A stretch of 64,000 bases of DNA from Lactococcus nasutitermitis (lineage in GTDB: Bacteria > Bacillota > Bacilli > Lactobacillales > Streptococcaceae): positions 186,001 to 250,000 of the forward strand of contig NZ_BOVQ01000003.1 in assembly GCF_018403765.1 (NCBI RefSeq). Direction: 5' to 3'. Both the position numbers and the translations under genes were made by a program. Under the pieces are notes generated by a model. The model was not told the DNA's origin, searched no databases, and saw only the letters and a list, made by a program, of their open reading frames with translations. Shown in pieces: positions 25,417 through 33,593 of the stretch (positions are counted from its first letter, which is position 1; every line of letters begins with the position of its first letter).

Positions 25417-25865
25417 TATTTTCTCCCTTTTTTCTTCTCAACTGCCAAATCACTCACCATTTTAACAAAATCTTCCCATTGTCCCTGATTTTCCAACATA
25501 TTTTTCTTAAAAATCATGACCTGATTTCGCCCAGCAAAAAGATAGACACTCTCTGGCAGCACTTGCACTCGCTTCAGTGCCACTTGTGCATTCAGCCCCT
25601 CTTTTGTTATAAAATCATCCACCACAACAGCTTGAAAATTCTTCTTAAATTTCCCCAAAGTCGCCCATTGAATATAAAAATTCCCAGCAATAATCAATAA
25701 AACACCAAAAATCACAGAAAAAATCAAATTTTTCTGCAAGAAACCATTCAAAATAGCAAAAGCCAGCAAAATAACCGACACAACAATTTGTGTCATGCGC
25801 AAAGAACGCTTCATCAGCACCAAATAATCCTCTAATTCCAGCACACCTTTAAAATGATAAAACAC
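25416..25865 (-). CDS. YcxB-like membrane protein
   Basis: 149 residues with two adjacent membrane helices (about 26-62) followed by a soluble beta-rich domain (about 75-130) of the kind seen in YcxB-type proteins, which have a PH-like fold: [23 protein letters not shown]. The start is a GTG at 25865 after GTGAGGG. It sits between tdk (one-base gap) and prfA (one-base overlap). Function unknown. Confidence 0.7.
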   Translation of the reverse strand: MFYHFKGVLELEDYLVLMKRSLRMTQIVVSVILLAFAILNGFLQKNLIFSVIFGVLLIIAGNFYIQWATLGKFKKNFQAVVVDDFITKEGLNAQVALKRVQVLPESVYLFAGRNQVMIFKKNMLENQGQWEDFVKMVSDLAVEKKKGRK

Positions 25866-25866
25866 C

Positions 25867-26463
25867 TTATTCCCTCACACTTTCCTGATTTTTAGCAATC
25901 TCCGGTTTAAAATAATGGCGCCGGCAAACAGGAATATAACTCTCATTCCCCCCAATCTGCACCTGCTCGCCCTCATAAACGGGTTTGCCATTGATTGTCC
26001 GAATAACCATTGTTGCTTTTTTCGAGCAAAACCAGCACACCGTCTTAATTTCTTCAATCTTGTCTGCCAGCAAAAGCAGATATTTTGAGCCCTCAAATAA
26101 CTCATTACGAAAATCATTTTTCAAACCAAAAGCCATCACAGGAATATCCAAATCATCCACGACATGCGCCAAATCATAAATATTTTCTTTCGTCAAAAAC
26201 TGTGCCTCATCAATCAGTACACAAAAAGGCTTAACAGATAAATGAGAAATATATGACAAAAGTGCCATTTTTTCATCAATCGCCACTGCTTCATGACGAA
26301 TACCAATCCGCGAAGCCACAAATCCCACACCTTCACGTGTATCAAGATTTGACGTCATCAAAAGAACAGGTTTTCCCTCCTCCTCATAATTATGAGCCAC
26401 CTTCAAAATCTCAATACTTTTCCCAGAATTCATTGTTCCGTAGCGGAAGTAAAACTGCGCCAT
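25867..26463 (-). CDS. tdk: Thymidine kinase
   Basis: Phosphorylates thymidine to dTMP in nucleotide salvage. 198 residues, the type II (TK1-like) form. P-loop GTMNSGKS at about residues 9-16, the catalytic region [10 protein letters not shown] (about 86-95), and the zinc-binding cysteines in VCWFCSKKA and VCRRH. First gene of the tdk-ycxB-prfA-prmC operon. The upstream AGAGAGAAAA is a modest ribosome site. Confidence 0.97.
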   Translation of the reverse strand: MAQFYFRYGTMNSGKSIEILKVAHNYEEEGKPVLLMTSNLDTREGVGFVASRIGIRHEAVAIDEKMALLSYISHLSVKPFCVLIDEAQFLTKENIYDLAHVVDDLDIPVMAFGLKNDFRNELFEGSKYLLLLADKIEEIKTVCWFCSKKATMVIRTINGKPVYEGEQVQIGGNESYIPVCRRHYFKPEIAKNQESVRE

Positions 26464-26659
26464 CTTTTTCTCTCTCTTTCAAAAACATATCTAAGCCTTT
26501 ATTATCAAGACTTCTCGTTTTTATTTCTTTAATTTACTTTTTCCTATAATATCCTATTTTTCAGTCAATTTATCCCTATAAATAAAGAACAAATTTAAAA
26601 TACATCCTAAATTATATCATATTTCAATTATATTTTACTTCATCTCTACTATTCTACAA

Positions 26660-26688
26660 GTAAAAAGAGCAAGAAAATTCTTGCTCAA
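26660..26688 (-). terminator. Terminator of the ykoFEDC-type operon
   Basis: GAGCAAGAA / TTCTTGCTC stem followed by a T run on the minus strand, just after the last gene of the operon. The 110 bases between it and tdk hold nothing else that I can recognise. Confidence 0.85.
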
Positions 26689-26696
26689 TCTTTAAA

Positions 26697-27365
26697 CTAA
26701 TAATGAATGATTGTCATAAATACAGCAATAGTTATTCCCAAAAAAAGATAAGTATAATCAAACCAGCGAACAGTCATTTTTTTAGTTTGTGTTCGTTTGA
26801 CCGTTGAATCAAATCCTTTTGATTCCATCGCATATGCTAAATTTTCAGACCATCGAATAGATTTTACCAACAATGGAAATAATAAATTAACTGAAAACAT
26901 ACTAATATGTATTCCACGAGAATAACAACTTTTTCTTATATTTTCTAGTTCGTTTGGAATGAGCGGCAGCATATGAAAAGCTGCAAGTATCCCATAAGAA
27001 AACTGTGTTGGAAGATGAAGTTGTTGCTCAAGACTATAAACAAAATCTTTCAATTCTGTCGTTACACTAAAAACTAATCCCAATCCTGCAAAACCATAAA
27101 CTCTCGAAGCAACATTCACTGCATATAACCACTGATTCATATGCGTTCCACTCTGATAAAAATAACCTGTAAAGAACACTCCAGCCATACTTAAAAATAC
27201 CCAAAGAAAAATTAGCAAAAAGCGTTGAAACGATAAATACCAAAGAACACTTAAAAAAGTTAGCGTTCCTAAAAGAAGATTTAATTCTAAATTACTTTGA
27301 AAAGCAATAAACAATGATAAAAGAAGGCTAGTCCCCGCTTTAATGCTTGGATTTAAATGTCTCAT
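26697..27365 (-). CDS. ECF transporter T component (YkoC-like)
   Basis: 222 residues, the membrane coupling subunit (EcfT/CbiQ family). About five hydrophobic segments. The cytoplasmic coupling motif pattern Ala-Arg/Ser-x-Gly is represented by CYSRGIH (about 147) and by AYAMESKGFDSTVKR (about 175-190). It transmits ATPase movement to the substrate subunit. It lies last in a four-gene operon behind a TPP riboswitch, so it belongs to the thiamine/HMP system. Start ATG after GAGGAAA. Confidence 0.88.
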   Translation of the reverse strand: MRHLNPSIKAGTSLLLSLFIAFQSNLELNLLLGTLTFLSVLWYLSFQRFLLIFLWVFLSMAGVFFTGYFYQSGTHMNQWLYAVNVASRVYGFAGLGLVFSVTTELKDFVYSLEQQLHLPTQFSYGILAAFHMLPLIPNELENIRKSCYSRGIHISMFSVNLLFPLLVKSIRWSENLAYAMESKGFDSTVKRTQTKKMTVRWFDYTYLFLGITIAVFMTIIHY

Positions 27366-27367
27366 TT

Positions 27368-28750
27368 TTATTTCCTCGTTAATTTATGCTCAGATAATAC
27401 ATATATTTCATCACAAAACAAAGCTAAAAGAGCTTCATCATGACTGACCACAACAGCCGTCATTTGCTCATTACAAACTTTTTCTTTTATCATTTTCATA
27501 ATGAAATAAGCATTTTCTAAATCTTGTCCATAAGTAGGCTCATCACACAATAATAATTGTAAAGGACGAAGTAAAAATTCAATGACTGCAAGACGTCGTT
27601 GCTGCCCCTGACTTAATTTAAAAGGGGAAATATTTTCCTTTCCTGTCAGATTGACTTGTTTTAAAATTTTATCAAGATTAATTTTCAGTTTTCCCGCCTC
27701 TAACTCAGCCTTTACCGTCATTGTTATAAACTGGTCTTGTGGATTTTGACAAACATAACTCGTTTTTGAAAAAAACTGATGTTTATTCGTTTTTCTCATT
27801 TCTTTTCCAAGATAGTCTATTTTCCCCTGATACTTTTGCTGCTTAGCCAAAGTGTTCAATAGTGTAGTTTTCCCACTTCCACTTTTTCCAATAATCCCAA
27901 TAAATTTTCCTTTTGAAAAAGTAAAATTTTCCTGTGATAAAATTTCTTTTTCCCCAGAATGAATACTTATATTTTCAGCACTAATTACTTGAGAACTATT
28001 TGAGATATTCCGTGAGAAATCCTCCGTTACTTTTAAAGATGTTAGTAACGCTTCTTCGGCTTCTAAAATTTTTTCCACCGATAAGCTGGATTCTAAGCGC
28101 CCATCAACCAAAGGATACCAGTTAGCTATCCAATCTTTTAAGTTATCCACTTGATGGTCAATAATCAGAATACCAATGTGTCGCTGCTCTTGTAAGTTCT
28201 GTAGTTTTTGAACTATTTGCCTCGTTGATTGGGCGTCTAAGTTAGCAAAAGGTTCGTCTAATAATAAAAATTCACTCTCTAAACAATAGCAACACGCAAG
28301 AGCAACTAATTGTTTTTCTCCTCCTGATAACGTACTTAGATTTCGTTTTTTAAGATGCTCAATTTCACAGAATGCTAATGCTTCCTGAACTTTCTTTGTT
28401 AATGTATTCAAATCTGAATTAATATTTTCTAAACAAAATATGAGTTCATTTTCTACAGTATCCATACAAAATTGTGTATCTACATTTTGAAACATCAAAG
28501 TTACTTTTTGGCATCTTTCTCGTGATGAAAGAGTAAAAATATCAGAATTATCATAGTAAATCTCTCCTTCAGTCTTACTATTATGGGCATTTTGAAATCC
28601 CGATAACAAATTAAAAAGAGTACTTTTTCCTGAACCAGATTTACCATAAATTCCAGCTACCTGACCTTGTTCTAGGGAAAATGAAAGATGTTCTAATATT
28701 TTAAAATCCTCAACTTGATAACTCAGATTTCTTACCGAGAGTTTACTCAT
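27368..28750 (-). CDS. ECF transporter double ATPase (YkoD-like)
   Basis: 460 residues with two fused ABC ATPase domains. Domain 1: Walker A GKSGSGKST (about 35-43), signature LSGGEKQ (about 139-145), Walker B LLLDEPFANLD. Domain 2: Walker A GKSGSGKTT (about 284-292), signature LSQGQQRR, Walker B LLLCDEPTYGQD. This fused arrangement is that of YkoD/EcfA1A2. The start is taken at ATG 28750, overlapping ykoE by eight bases. It powers uptake through the neighbouring T and S components. Confidence 0.92.
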   Translation of the reverse strand: MSKLSVRNLSYQVEDFKILEHLSFSLEQGQVAGIYGKSGSGKSTLFNLLSGFQNAHNSKTEGEIYYDNSDIFTLSSRERCQKVTLMFQNVDTQFCMDTVENELIFCLENINSDLNTLTKKVQEALAFCEIEHLKKRNLSTLSGGEKQLVALACCYCLESEFLLLDEPFANLDAQSTRQIVQKLQNLQEQRHIGILIIDHQVDNLKDWIANWYPLVDGRLESSLSVEKILEAEEALLTSLKVTEDFSRNISNSSQVISAENISIHSGEKEILSQENFTFSKGKFIGIIGKSGSGKTTLLNTLAKQQKYQGKIDYLGKEMRKTNKHQFFSKTSYVCQNPQDQFITMTVKAELEAGKLKINLDKILKQVNLTGKENISPFKLSQGQQRRLAVIEFLLRPLQLLLCDEPTYGQDLENAYFIMKMIKEKVCNEQMTAVVVSHDEALLALFCDEIYVLSEHKLTRK

Positions 28751-29330
28751 AACTTTGCCCAAGTGGATAGCTTGCTAGCACACCACTTTTTTCTAATCTA
28801 TCACAGGTTAATTTAACTAACACTGCTGAAAAGAAAATCGCTGAAATTAAACGAATAACAAAAATTCCTACTAGAATTTTCCAATCTAACCCTAAAAAGT
28901 CTGAACGAACAATTCCCCAAATATAACTTAAAATTGTCGCAAAAACAGCTCCAGAAATTAATGATTTCCAATTATATCGACGATAGCGATACATTGCAAA
29001 TCCCGCATCAAATCCTATTCCTTGAACAAATCCGCTCACAAAAATAATTGGACCATAATAATTTCCCATAAATACTTCAATTAAAGCCGCAATCATTTCT
29101 GTAATTGTCGCTACACCCGGTGTTTGGATAATATACCCCGCAAAAGCTGCCGCCATAAACCAAATTCCAAATATAATTTCATTTGCAAAAATACTCAAAC
29201 CAAACGGAGTTAAAACTGTCCCTAACACTACTCCCAACTGCACAGCACCCAAATAAATAACACCAAATAAAACTGATAAAATTCCTATCAGTATAATATC
29301 TTTTAATTGTAATCCTTTTTTCTTCTTCAT
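28743..29330 (-). CDS. ECF transporter S component, YkoE-like (thiamine/HMP)
   Basis: 195 residues, six membrane helices, the substrate-binding subunit. The YkoE family is suggested by IFGIWFMAAAFAGYIIQTPG and MNGxYYGP-like FMGNYYGPIIFVSGFVQG (about 87-104). With YkoF, YkoD and YkoC neighbours and a TPP riboswitch upstream, the substrate is probably hydroxymethylpyrimidine or thiamine. AAGGGG ribosome site. Confidence 0.88.
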   Translation of the reverse strand: MKKKKGLQLKDIILIGILSVLFGVIYLGAVQLGVVLGTVLTPFGLSIFANEIIFGIWFMAAAFAGYIIQTPGVATITEMIAALIEVFMGNYYGPIIFVSGFVQGIGFDAGFAMYRYRRYNWKSLISGAVFATILSYIWGIVRSDFLGLDWKILVGIFVIRLISAIFFSAVLVKLTCDRLEKSGVLASYPLGQSYE

Positions 29331-29363
29331 TTTATTTTCCCCTTATTTTTTTCTATTATTATT

Positions 29364-29951
29364 TTATTTCTCAGAAGGACTATTCACCGAAACAGTCGCT
29401 TCCAAAACGTAATGATTTAGATGTTCATGAGCATATTGTAAAGCCCGTTCAAAGTAAACAAACAACTGCGAAGCTGTTCCTTCCAAAAGCGTTACATAAT
29501 GAGCGCTTTGAGGATTTAATCCCATTTCACTCGCCATTTCGACAATAGTCGCAATTTCTTCCATGTAATCTTTTTCTCCAAAACTGTAAAATGAATATTT
29601 ACATTTTACTGGGAAATCATCAGGTAATTCCTCTTGGTTAGGTTTTTCTTTTTTTCCATTGATATAACGATCAGCATCTGAATCTCCTGGGCAACCTTTT
29701 GAAAAAGTCAACTCCGTTACCATATGTACATCTGACTGATAAGCAGACATAAACAAGGCTTGAGTGGCATCAATCACACTTTCCTGCTCACCACGATATA
29801 ATGTGCTAAACAAATCTGTTTGACTCCAAACTGCTCTAGTGTCAACTTTATCAAATGAACCCAAAATTACTTCTGAAAAATTATCAGTCATTGGATACAA
29901 GCTAACACGACAGCCTGTAATATCTATGTTTCCTTTTGTGCTACACTCCAT
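29364..29951 (-). CDS. YkoF-like thiamine/HMP-binding protein
   Basis: 195 residues, the length of B. subtilis YkoF, made of two similar halves: the first around GCRVSLYPMTDNFSEVIL (about 13-30), the second around VKCKYSFYSFGEKDYMEEI (about 115-133). YkoF is a soluble protein that binds thiamine. The start at 29951 has GGAGG nine bases upstream; the longer frame would extend into the riboswitch leader. First gene of the operon. Confidence 0.87.
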   Translation of the reverse strand: MECSTKGNIDITGCRVSLYPMTDNFSEVILGSFDKVDTRAVWSQTDLFSTLYRGEQESVIDATQALFMSAYQSDVHMVTELTFSKGCPGDSDADRYINGKKEKPNQEELPDDFPVKCKYSFYSFGEKDYMEEIATIVEMASEMGLNPQSAHYVTLLEGTASQLFVYFERALQYAHEHLNHYVLEATVSVNSPSEK

Positions 29952-30072
29952 TTTTGTAAATTCCTCCAAATTTTTTCCCAAATAAAAAGACCATTTCCAC
30001 TTTTCATTCCCCAAAATAGAGAGAAAAAAGGCAGAAACGGTCCACAAAAGGTCCATAAAAAACATATCTGCA

Positions 30073-30155
30073 CTTTCCTACGTTGGTACTAACCAATTCA
30101 GGTTCAAAGGGACAAGACAACCGTCTATCTCAGCTCAAAGGCGCCCCTAGTGGAT
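30073..30155 (-). ncRNA. TPP riboswitch (THI box)
   Basis: Read on the minus strand, the conserved aptamer words are in order: ACTAGGGGCGCC, GCTGAGA, CCTTTGAACCTGA, TTGGTTAGTACCAACG and GTAGGAAAG. Binding of thiamine pyrophosphate should switch off the ykoFEDC-type operon. Between aptamer and ykoF (29952-30072) a GCAGA / TCTGC pairing followed by a T run (about 30008-30016) may be the terminator, but I cannot fix the alternative pairing. Confidence 0.95.
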
Positions 30156-30294
30156 AATTATATTAATATTTAAGATATCAAAATGTTAGCATATTTTTTT
30201 CATCTTTTCAAGTGCAGGCTCTTTCTATATTGTACAGGCTTATGTCCTCTGAGTTTCTAATTTCTCAAAAAATATTATCATTATCTATCAACAA

Positions 30295-30387
30295 ACAAAT
30301 TTAGAAATCTGATTGTTGATAATTATTAAGTTTTAAGTTAAAATTATGCTATGAAATTCTCGTTCTTTACGAGACAAATTTAGAAAT
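30295..30387. repeat. 14-bp direct repeat and hairpin around an S-component promoter
   Basis: ACAAATTTAGAAAT occurs at 30295-30308 and 30374-30387. Between them lie the promoter and a hairpin, TCTCGT-TCTTT-ACGAGA (30358-30374). The second copy runs into the ribosome site of the next gene. Confidence 0.6.
30316..30344 (+). promoter_or_regulatory. Promoter of the ECF S-component gene
   Basis: -35 TTGATA (30316-30321), 17-base spacer, -10 TAAAAT (30339-30344), about 57 bases before the start codon. Confidence 0.6.
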
Positions 30388-30400
30388 GAGAGGAAAAATC

Positions 30401-30988
30401 ATGCGTCAGTCAAAAGCTTTTGATATTGCTATTCTTTCTATCCTTATTGCAACGATGATTGTCATTCAAGTACTGTCAACTATCGTTTATAGTGTTTGGC
30501 CAATGCCAATTTCGCCTACGATTGCAGGCATTCCTGTGATTATTGCTTCTGTGGTACTTGGTCCAAAACGTGGTGCGATTGTTGGTTTTGCGATGGGATT
30601 GATTCTGTTTATTCAGGCAACGATTACTCCGGGTGTTACAAACTGGCTTTTCACACCTTTTATTCCGATTCCGGGGACAAATCACGGTTCAGGTTGGGCG
30701 CTGATTGTTACTTTTGTTCCTCGTATTTTGATTGGTGTTTTTCCTTATTACGCTTATAAACTTTTTAAAAATCGCTTTGGAGCAGGTTTAGCTGGCTTTA
30801 TCGGTTCAATTACAAATACGATTTTGGTGCTTGGCTTTATCTTTTTATTCTTTGGCTCACTTTTAAAATGGAGCTTTGCTTATCTGATTACGGCAATCAT
30901 AGCCACAAATTCACTGGTTGAAGCAGCTGCAGCAGTCATATTAACGGCTGCTATCGTTCCAGCCTTGATGAAAATGCGTGGAAAATAA
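30401..30988 (+). CDS. ECF transporter S component, substrate uncertain
   Basis: 195 residues with about six membrane helices. Conserved S-component pattern: PTIAGIPVIIASVVLGPKRG (about 39-58) then GFAMGLILFIQ and a late EAAAAVILTAAI. It resembles the COG4684 group often proposed to carry pantothenate or a related vitamin, but the substrate cannot be fixed from sequence. No A or T subunits are adjacent, so it must share a common ECF module encoded elsewhere. The start at 30401 has GAGAGGA upstream; the frame's first ATG at 30386 lies inside that ribosome site. Confidence 0.82.
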   Translation: MRQSKAFDIAILSILIATMIVIQVLSTIVYSVWPMPISPTIAGIPVIIASVVLGPKRGAIVGFAMGLILFIQATITPGVTNWLFTPFIPIPGTNHGSGWALIVTFVPRILIGVFPYYAYKLFKNRFGAGLAGFIGSITNTILVLGFIFLFFGSLLKWSFAYLITAIIATNSLVEAAAAVILTAAIVPALMKMRGK

Positions 30989-30996
30989 GAAACAGA

Positions 30997-31034
30997 AAAA
31001 AACATGACTAGCCTAGGTTTAGTTATGTTTTTTT
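30997..31034 (+). terminator. Terminator after the ECF S-component gene
   Basis: AACATGACTA / TAGTTATGTT, an imperfect stem preceded by A's and followed by seven T's. Confidence 0.8.
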
Positions 31035-31043
31035 GTTGAAAAA

Positions 31044-31052
31044 TGATATAAT
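31044..31052 (+). promoter_or_regulatory. Extended -10 promoter of pgmH
   Basis: TGATATAAT, 37 bases upstream of the start codon, with T-rich sequence at the -35 position. Confidence 0.6.
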
Positions 31053-31088
31053 GTAAGCGTAGAAAAAATTAAAAAAATGGAGGGATTT

Positions 31089-31847
31089 ATGAAAAAAATT
31101 CTGAGCTTCGACATTGACAATACACTCAATGAACCTAAAATGCCTATCGTTCCTGAAATGGCTGAGTTACTTGCTTCTTTGTCACATAAATATGTGATTG
31201 CTCCTATTAGTGGACAAAAATATGATCAGTTCTTGATTCAAATCATCAATCAATTACCTGAAACTGCAAACTTGGACAATTTTCATTTATTTGTCGCTCA
31301 AGGGACGCAATATTATGCACATAAAGATGGCGAATGGAAACAGATTTTCAATTTTTCTTTGACCGACGAACAAGCCAATACAATCATGGATGCACTTGAA
31401 AAAGCTGCTCGTGAATTTGGTTATTGGGATGAATCCGTTCTTCTTCCAGGAGACGAAATCAATGAAAACCGTGAGTCAATGATTGCTTATTCTGCTATCG
31501 GTCAAAAAGCCGGTGTTGAAGCGAAAAAAGCTTGGGACCCTGATATGACGAAACGCAATAAAATCGCGAAACGTGCAAAAGAATTGGCTCCAGATTTTGA
31601 ATTTGAAGTGGCTGGTACAACAACTATCAACGGTTTTGTTCCAGGTCAAAATAAAGAATTTGGTATGAACCATTTGATGGAAGAATTAAATGTCACAAAA
31701 CCTGAAATTCTTTACTTTGGTGATATGACACAACCCGGTGGCAATGATTATCCTGTTGTAAAGATGGGGATTGAAACAATCACTGTCCGTGACTGGCAAG
31801 AAACCGCTGGAATTTTGCAAGCGATTATTGCAATGACAAAAGACTAA
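31089..31847 (+). CDS. pgmH: Alpha-phosphoglucomutase of the HAD/PMM type
   Basis: 252 residues. The HAD nucleophile motif FDIDNTL is at about residues 6-12, and GDMTQPGGNDYPVV near the C-terminus is typical of eukaryotic-type phosphomannomutases (HAD subfamily IIB). In Lactococcus lactis a protein of this class and size, PgmH, is the essential alpha-phosphoglucomutase linking glucose 6-phosphate with glucose 1-phosphate for cell-wall sugar nucleotides. The assignment follows from fold, length and genus. The start at 31089 follows GGAGGG; the ATG four codons earlier overlaps that site. Confidence 0.85.
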   Translation: MKKILSFDIDNTLNEPKMPIVPEMAELLASLSHKYVIAPISGQKYDQFLIQIINQLPETANLDNFHLFVAQGTQYYAHKDGEWKQIFNFSLTDEQANTIMDALEKAAREFGYWDESVLLPGDEINENRESMIAYSAIGQKAGVEAKKAWDPDMTKRNKIAKRAKELAPDFEFEVAGTTTINGFVPGQNKEFGMNHLMEELNVTKPEILYFGDMTQPGGNDYPVVKMGIETITVRDWQETAGILQAIIAMTKD

Positions 31848-31864
31848 TTTTTATGTTAAGACAG

Positions 31865-31895
31865 GAGCTTGTCACTTGTTGGCAAGCTTTTTTGT
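31865..31895 (+). terminator. Terminator of pgmH
   Basis: GAGCTTG / CAAGCT stem with a loop of about 11 bases and a run of six T's. Confidence 0.8.
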
Positions 31896-31984
31896 TTTAA
31901 AATTCAGTCTTTCGTCCTATTGAATTTTCTTGTATTTTCATGTAAAATAGTTGAGTATGTTTATTATAGAAAGTAGAACTTATC

Positions 31985-32944
31985 TTGAAGAATTTTAAAA
32001 AGAAATTAACTTTGGCTGGATTTATGGGAGCAGCATTGCTCTTTTTGTCTGGTTGTGTTGCGACACATACTGTCAACGGTGTGCGTGTGCCAACTGAAGC
32101 AGCTAAACATGGACTGACTTTCCAGATATTAGTCAAACCAATGTCAGCTTTTGTTGATTTATTCGCGCATAATGCTGGGCTTGGTTATGGCTGGGCGATT
32201 ATCCTTGTTACATTGATTATCCGCTTGGTGATTTTGCCTTTAGGGCTTAATCAAGCTTATAAATCAACTTATATGCAAGAAAAAATGGCTTACCTTGGTC
32301 CCGTTTTTGAACCTTTGAATGCGCGTTTGAAAGCTGCCAAAACTTCTGAAGAAAAAATGGCTGCTCAACAAGCGCTCATGCAGGCACAACGTGACAACGG
32401 TGTCAATATGTTGTCCTCAATAGGTTGTCTGCCAATGTTGATACAATGGCCTTTCTTCATTGCACTTTACAATGCTGCAGCTTATACAACTGGAATTTCC
32501 ACTTCTCATTTCTTTGGTATTGACCTTGGACACCCAAGTATCGTCTTTACAATCATTGCTGGTGTTCTGTACTTCTTGCAAACTTGGATTTCAACGATTG
32601 GTATGTCCGCTGAGCAAAAGAAAACCGGCATGACAATGTTAATCATGAGTCCTGCGATGATTGTTATTTTCAGTTTCATTTCTCCTGCTGGTGTCGCGCT
32701 GTACTGGGCTGTCGGTGGGCTGGTAATGTTATTACAACAAGTTATCATTACATTTATCATGAAACCTCATATGCGCAAACGGATTGATGAAGAATTCAAA
32801 AATAATCCACCAAAATTGGTTGATTTGCCAAAAGATGTTACGCCAGCAGCTGCAACTGCTGAAGGATTGAAAGACCTTGAAGCTCCTCGTTCAACCTCTC
32901 CAACTAAAGGACGGAACTCTGGAAAACAAAATCGTTCAAAATAA
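31985..32944 (+). CDS. yidC: Membrane protein insertase YidC (Oxa1 family)
   Basis: Inserts and folds membrane proteins, with or without SecYEG. 319 residues. An N-terminal lipoprotein signal with lipobox FLSGC (Cys about 24) means it is processed by Lgt. Five membrane segments follow. Family signature: GLGYGWAIILVTLIIRLVILP (split about 66-86), with the hydrophilic-groove Arg in LIIRL, and SIGCLPMLIQWPFF (about 141-154). The basic C-terminal tail helps contact ribosomes. The start is TTG at 31985 with only a weak GAAAG upstream. Lactococci usually have two YidC paralogues; which one this is cannot be told. Confidence 0.93.
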   Translation: MKNFKKKLTLAGFMGAALLFLSGCVATHTVNGVRVPTEAAKHGLTFQILVKPMSAFVDLFAHNAGLGYGWAIILVTLIIRLVILPLGLNQAYKSTYMQEKMAYLGPVFEPLNARLKAAKTSEEKMAAQQALMQAQRDNGVNMLSSIGCLPMLIQWPFFIALYNAAAYTTGISTSHFFGIDLGHPSIVFTIIAGVLYFLQTWISTIGMSAEQKKTGMTMLIMSPAMIVIFSFISPAGVALYWAVGGLVMLLQQVIITFIMKPHMRKRIDEEFKNNPPKLVDLPKDVTPAAATAEGLKDLEAPRSTSPTKGRNSGKQNRSK

Positions 32945-32949
32945 TCTGA

Positions 32950-32986
32950 AAATCACTTTTGACAGCTTTGTCAAAAGTGATTTTTT
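32950..32986 (+). terminator. TGACAG palindrome acting as the yidC terminator
   Basis: AATCACTTTTGACAG-CTTTG-TCAAAAGTGATT followed by TTTTTT, immediately after the yidC stop. A second TGACAG-AA-CTGTCA palindrome at about 33005-33026 lies directly before the NUDIX ribosome site. Confidence 0.88.
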
Positions 32987-33045
32987 ATGCTATAATCTTC
33001 TTAACTATTTTTGACAGAACTGTCAAAAAGTTTGGAGACTAAAAA

Positions 33046-33477
33046 ATGTCAAGTTTTGGTGCTTTTAGCGTTATTACAGATGAAAATGACAAAATTTTGC
33101 TTGTAAAACGGCGCGATGTGCCACTCTGGGATTTACCTGGTGGACGCGTGGAAGTTGGTGAAACTGCTGAACAGGCTGCTATTCGTGAGGTCTATGAGGA
33201 AACTGGTTTTACAGTAACTCTGATTGGCACAGCGGGAGATTATTACAATCCAGAGCGTGATGATATTCAATATATTTTTCGGGCAGAGATTGTCGCTGGA
33301 AAAGCTATCAGCTCTGGTCCTGAAACTGCCGCTATCAGATTTTTCTCAAAAAACCATCTGCCCTTCCTGACAATTCCCAATCGTAAAATGCAGATAAAAA
33401 ATGCTTTGACAGAACTATCAAAAACAATTTCCCAAGAAATTCATGACCCATTTTTCGTCAAATACTTCAAAAAATAA
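33046..33477 (+). CDS. NUDIX hydrolase
   Basis: 143 residues. The NUDIX box GGRVEVGETAEQAAIREVYEETG (positions about 28-50) is complete: Gly-x5-Glu-x7-Arg-Glu-x2-Glu-Glu-x-Gly. Hydrolyses a nucleoside-diphosphate-linked substrate; the sequence does not say which. GGAG ribosome site just after a TGACAG palindrome. Its own coding end contains TTGACAGAACTATCAAAA, read as LTELSK. Confidence 0.92.
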   Translation: MSSFGAFSVITDENDKILLVKRRDVPLWDLPGGRVEVGETAEQAAIREVYEETGFTVTLIGTAGDYYNPERDDIQYIFRAEIVAGKAISSGPETAAIRFFSKNHLPFLTIPNRKMQIKNALTELSKTISQEIHDPFFVKYFKK

Positions 33478-33510
33478 AACCCTATCAGAAAAATTCTGAT
33501 AGGGTTTTTT
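33477..33510 (+). terminator. Terminator of the NUDIX gene
   Basis: AAACCCTATCAGA / TCTGATAGGGTTT stem with a T run that leads straight into another TTTTTTGACAG half-site. Confidence 0.92.
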
Positions 33511-33567
33511 GACAGCTTTTTTCGCAAATAGATTTGCCCTGAAAAGCTGATACTAACAGTGAAAATA

Positions 33568-33590
33568 TTTTTGACAGTTCTGTCAAAAAA
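33568..33590. terminator. TGACAG palindrome after fabI
   Basis: TTTTTGACAG-TT-CTGTCAAAAA four bases past the fabI stop on the minus strand. It is the likely fabI terminator, although its T run is short. Confidence 0.6.
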
Positions 33591-33593
33591 CTT

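Noticed and set aside
29952-30065. N-terminal extension of the YkoF-like protein (MFFMDLLWTV...)
   Set aside because: It would be a hydrophobic segment encoded in the riboswitch expression platform; the ATG at 29951 has a proper GGAGG.
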